A stretch of DNA of 7,262 nt from CAMCVE01 sp039920645. GTDB taxonomy: Bacteria; Bdellovibrionota; UBA2428. A model generated the notes under the pieces. It saw only the letters and a list, made by a program, of their open reading frames with translations. It did not search any database and was not told the origin of the DNA. The position numbers were made by a program, and so were the translations under genes. How positions within the stretch are numbered: position 1 is the first letter of the stretch; each line of letters begins with the position of its first letter. This document shows positions 5,630-7,262 of this stretch, piece by piece. The stretch spans positions 1 to 7,262 of the forward strand of contig JBDSDI010000016.1 of NCBI GenBank assembly GCA_039920645.1, read 5' to 3'.

Positions 5630-7262
5630 ATGAGCGAGTCGAGAGCTGATATCCAAATCCCATCCCAAGCCCTGGTGCTTCCTTTAAGGAATGCCGTCCT
5701 ATTTCCTATGATGAAGATGCCGATTTCGGTCGGGCGTCCTCGTTCGGTCGCTTCGGTCCTGAAAACGTCCGAAGGCGGGCTCATCGCGATTGTCACCCAA
5801 AAGGACAAAACGGTCGACGAACCCGCGTTTAAGGACCTTTTCGAACACGGCGTTCTTGCCCGCATCGAAAAGATCCAGAAAATGAACGATGGAACTCTCA
5901 CAGTTCTCGTTCACGGACTTGCGCGTATTCGCCTCACCGAAGCTGTCTCCGGCGACGAAGCCGAACTCGAAGGCGCTCTCTCCGCGAAGATCGAAGCGGT
6001 CTCGAACGGCCTGGCTGCCGACGCGACCATCGAAATCGAAGCCCTCATCAAAAACATCAAATCTCTCGGACGACGGATCATCTCGCTCAGCCCGAGCATC
6101 CCCGACGAAGCCGCGCTCTTTATCGAATCCATTACGGACCCCGATTACCTCGCCGACCTCATCGCCTCTTACATGAACATCAACGAAACCGAGAAGCAGG
6201 ACATCCTGTCGACCGGCGACGTGAAAGATCGTCTCGAAAAAGTCACCCGCCTCATCAATAAAGAGATCGATATCCTTGAGCTCTCCAAAAAGATCCAAGG
6301 CGATATCAAAGACGAGCTCGTCAAGAATCAGCGCGAGTACTACCTGAAGGAACAGCTCAAAGCGATCCAGAAGGAACTCGGCCAAAAAGACGAAGGCGAC
6401 GAAGTCGAAGAGCTGAAAGAAAAAATCACCGAAGCGAAGATGCCCGAAGATATCGAAAAGGCGGCGCTCAAAGAACTCGACCGTATGGCGCGCATGTCGC
6501 CCAACTCGGCCGAACACGGCGTGATCCGCACCTACGTCGAAACCCTCGCCGAACTCCCCTGGTCCAAAGAGACCACCGACAACATGTCGCTCGACAACGC
6601 GGAAGCCCAGCTCAACAAGGACCACTACGGCCTTCAAAAAGTGAAGAAACGTATCGTCGAGTACCTCGCGGTCCTCAAACTGAAACAGGACATGAAGGGT
6701 CCTATTCTCTGTCTCTCGGGCCCTCCCGGCGTCGGTAAAACTTCGCTCGGCAAATCGGTCGCGACCGCTCTCGGGCGCGAGTTCGTGCGTATCGCCCTGG
6801 GCGGCGTTCGCGACGACGCCGAAATCCGCGGTCACCGCCGGACTTACGTCGGTGCGATGCCCGGCCGTATCATCCAGTCGATCAAGAAAGCGAAGACCAA
6901 GAATCCCGTCATCCTGCTCGACGAAATCGATAAACTCACTGCGGACTCACGTGGCGATCCTTCGTCCGCACTGCTGGAAGTTCTCGACCCCGAACAGAAC
7001 CATACCTTCCAGGATCACTATTTGGACGTCCCCTTCGATCTCTCGCACGTGCTTTTCATCGCCACGGCGAACATGCTCGAGAACATCCAACCCGCGCTTC
7101 GCGACCGCCTCGAGATCATCACCATCCCCGGCTACACCGAGGAAGAGAAGCTCCACATCGCAACCGACTACCTTGTGCCCGAAAGCCGTGAAGGCCATGG
7201 CCTGAAACCCGATCAGTTCGACATGACGAACGAAGCGCTTCAGAAGGTCATCAACGCCCACA
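5630..7262 (+). CDS. lon: ATP-dependent protease Lon, N-terminal part (3' end outside window)
   Basis: Lon is a cytoplasmic homo-oligomeric AAA+ serine protease that degrades misfolded and selected regulatory proteins. The open frame covers 544 codons and runs off the right edge. The Lon N-terminal domain begins LVLPLRNAVLFPMMKMPISV (residues 16-35). A helical linker around DELVKNQREYYLKEQLKAIQ follows, as in known Lon proteins. The AAA+ module then has Walker A GPPGVGKT (364-371), the GHRRTYVGAMPGRII pore segment, Walker B VILLDEID (Asp431, Glu432), sensor-1 region IATANM and an arginine-finger region ALRDRLEII near residue 490. Motif positions sit about eight residues later than in E. coli Lon, so length is normal so far. 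The Ser/Lys protease domain is not in view, so its integrity cannot be judged. ATG 5630-5632 is preceded by GAGAGG at six bases. The gene is divergent from the response regulator, with 194 bases shared between them. Confidence 0.97.
   Translation, partial: MSESRADIQIPSQALVLPLRNAVLFPMMKMPISVGRPRSVASVLKTSEGGLIAIVTQKDKTVDEPAFKDLFEHGVLARIEKIQKMNDGTLTVLVHGLARIRLTEAVSGDEAELEGALSAKIEAVSNGLAADATIEIEALIKNIKSLGRRIISLSPSIPDEAALFIESITDPDYLADLIASYMNINETEKQDILSTGDVKDRLEKVTRLINKEIDILELSKKIQGDIKDELVKNQREYYLKEQLKAIQKELGQKDEGDEVEELKEKITEAKMPEDIEKAALKELDRMARMSPNSAEHGVIRTYVETLAELPWSKETTDNMSLDNAEAQLNKDHYGLQKVKKRIVEYLAVLKLKQDMKGPILCLSGPPGVGKTSLGKSVATALGREFVRIALGGVRDDAEIRGHRRTYVGAMPGRIIQSIKKAKTKNPVILLDEIDKLTADSRGDPSSALLEVLDPEQNHTFQDHYLDVPFDLSHVLFIATANMLENIQPALRDRLEIITIPGYTEEEKLHIATDYLVPESREGHGLKPDQFDMTNEALQKVINAH

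Noticed and set aside
5699..6835. Long open frame (378 codons) antisense to lon
   Set aside because: It is a mirror of lon codon bias; its translation is low-complexity (rich in Phe, Val, Asp, Glu) with no domain, and the sense strand encodes unmistakable Lon motifs.

Overview
The window (GC-rich, no rRNA, tRNA, CRISPR or mobile element seen) looks like ordinary chromosome from an aerobically respiring Gram-negative bacterium. A cytochrome c next to a SCO-type copper chaperone, a DUF6178-like protein, an OmpR-type regulator and Lon together suggest a deltaproteobacterial or Bdellovibrionota-like lineage. That placement is an inference from gene families and style; the sequence does not prove it.

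Left block, + strand (1-3669). The 3' part of a c-type cytochrome gene runs in from the left edge. After a 125-base gap comes a SCO1/SenC copper chaperone for cytochrome oxidase. It is followed 13 bases later by a 555-residue DUF6178-like protein, whose stop codon overlaps (ATGA) the start of a small four-helix membrane protein of the DUF4149/TMEM205 type. The last three genes look like one operon. Its start is unusual: the SCO gene has no Shine-Dalgarno sequence and may be leaderless.

Middle block, - strand (3690-5435). Three tightly packed genes are transcribed leftward: an OmpR/PhoB-type response regulator; a 211-residue protein with a PAS-like region and a histidine-kinase dimerisation/phosphoacceptor helix but no ATP-binding domain (TTG start); and a [2Fe-2S] plant-type ferredoxin joined to it by a 4-base ATGA overlap. 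This is the most interesting part of the window, a two-component-like cassette with an incomplete kinase and an electron carrier. It ends against the left block, with only 20 bases between the convergent genes.

Right block, + strand (5630-7262). The gene for the ATP-dependent protease Lon diverges from the response regulator and runs off the right edge. Its N-terminal, coiled-coil and most of its AAA+ regions are present; the serine/lysine protease domain lies outside. The 194-base divergent intergenic region holds plausible promoters for both directions, a near-perfect 14-base palindrome between them, and a 22-base-spaced direct repeat in the regulator's leader.
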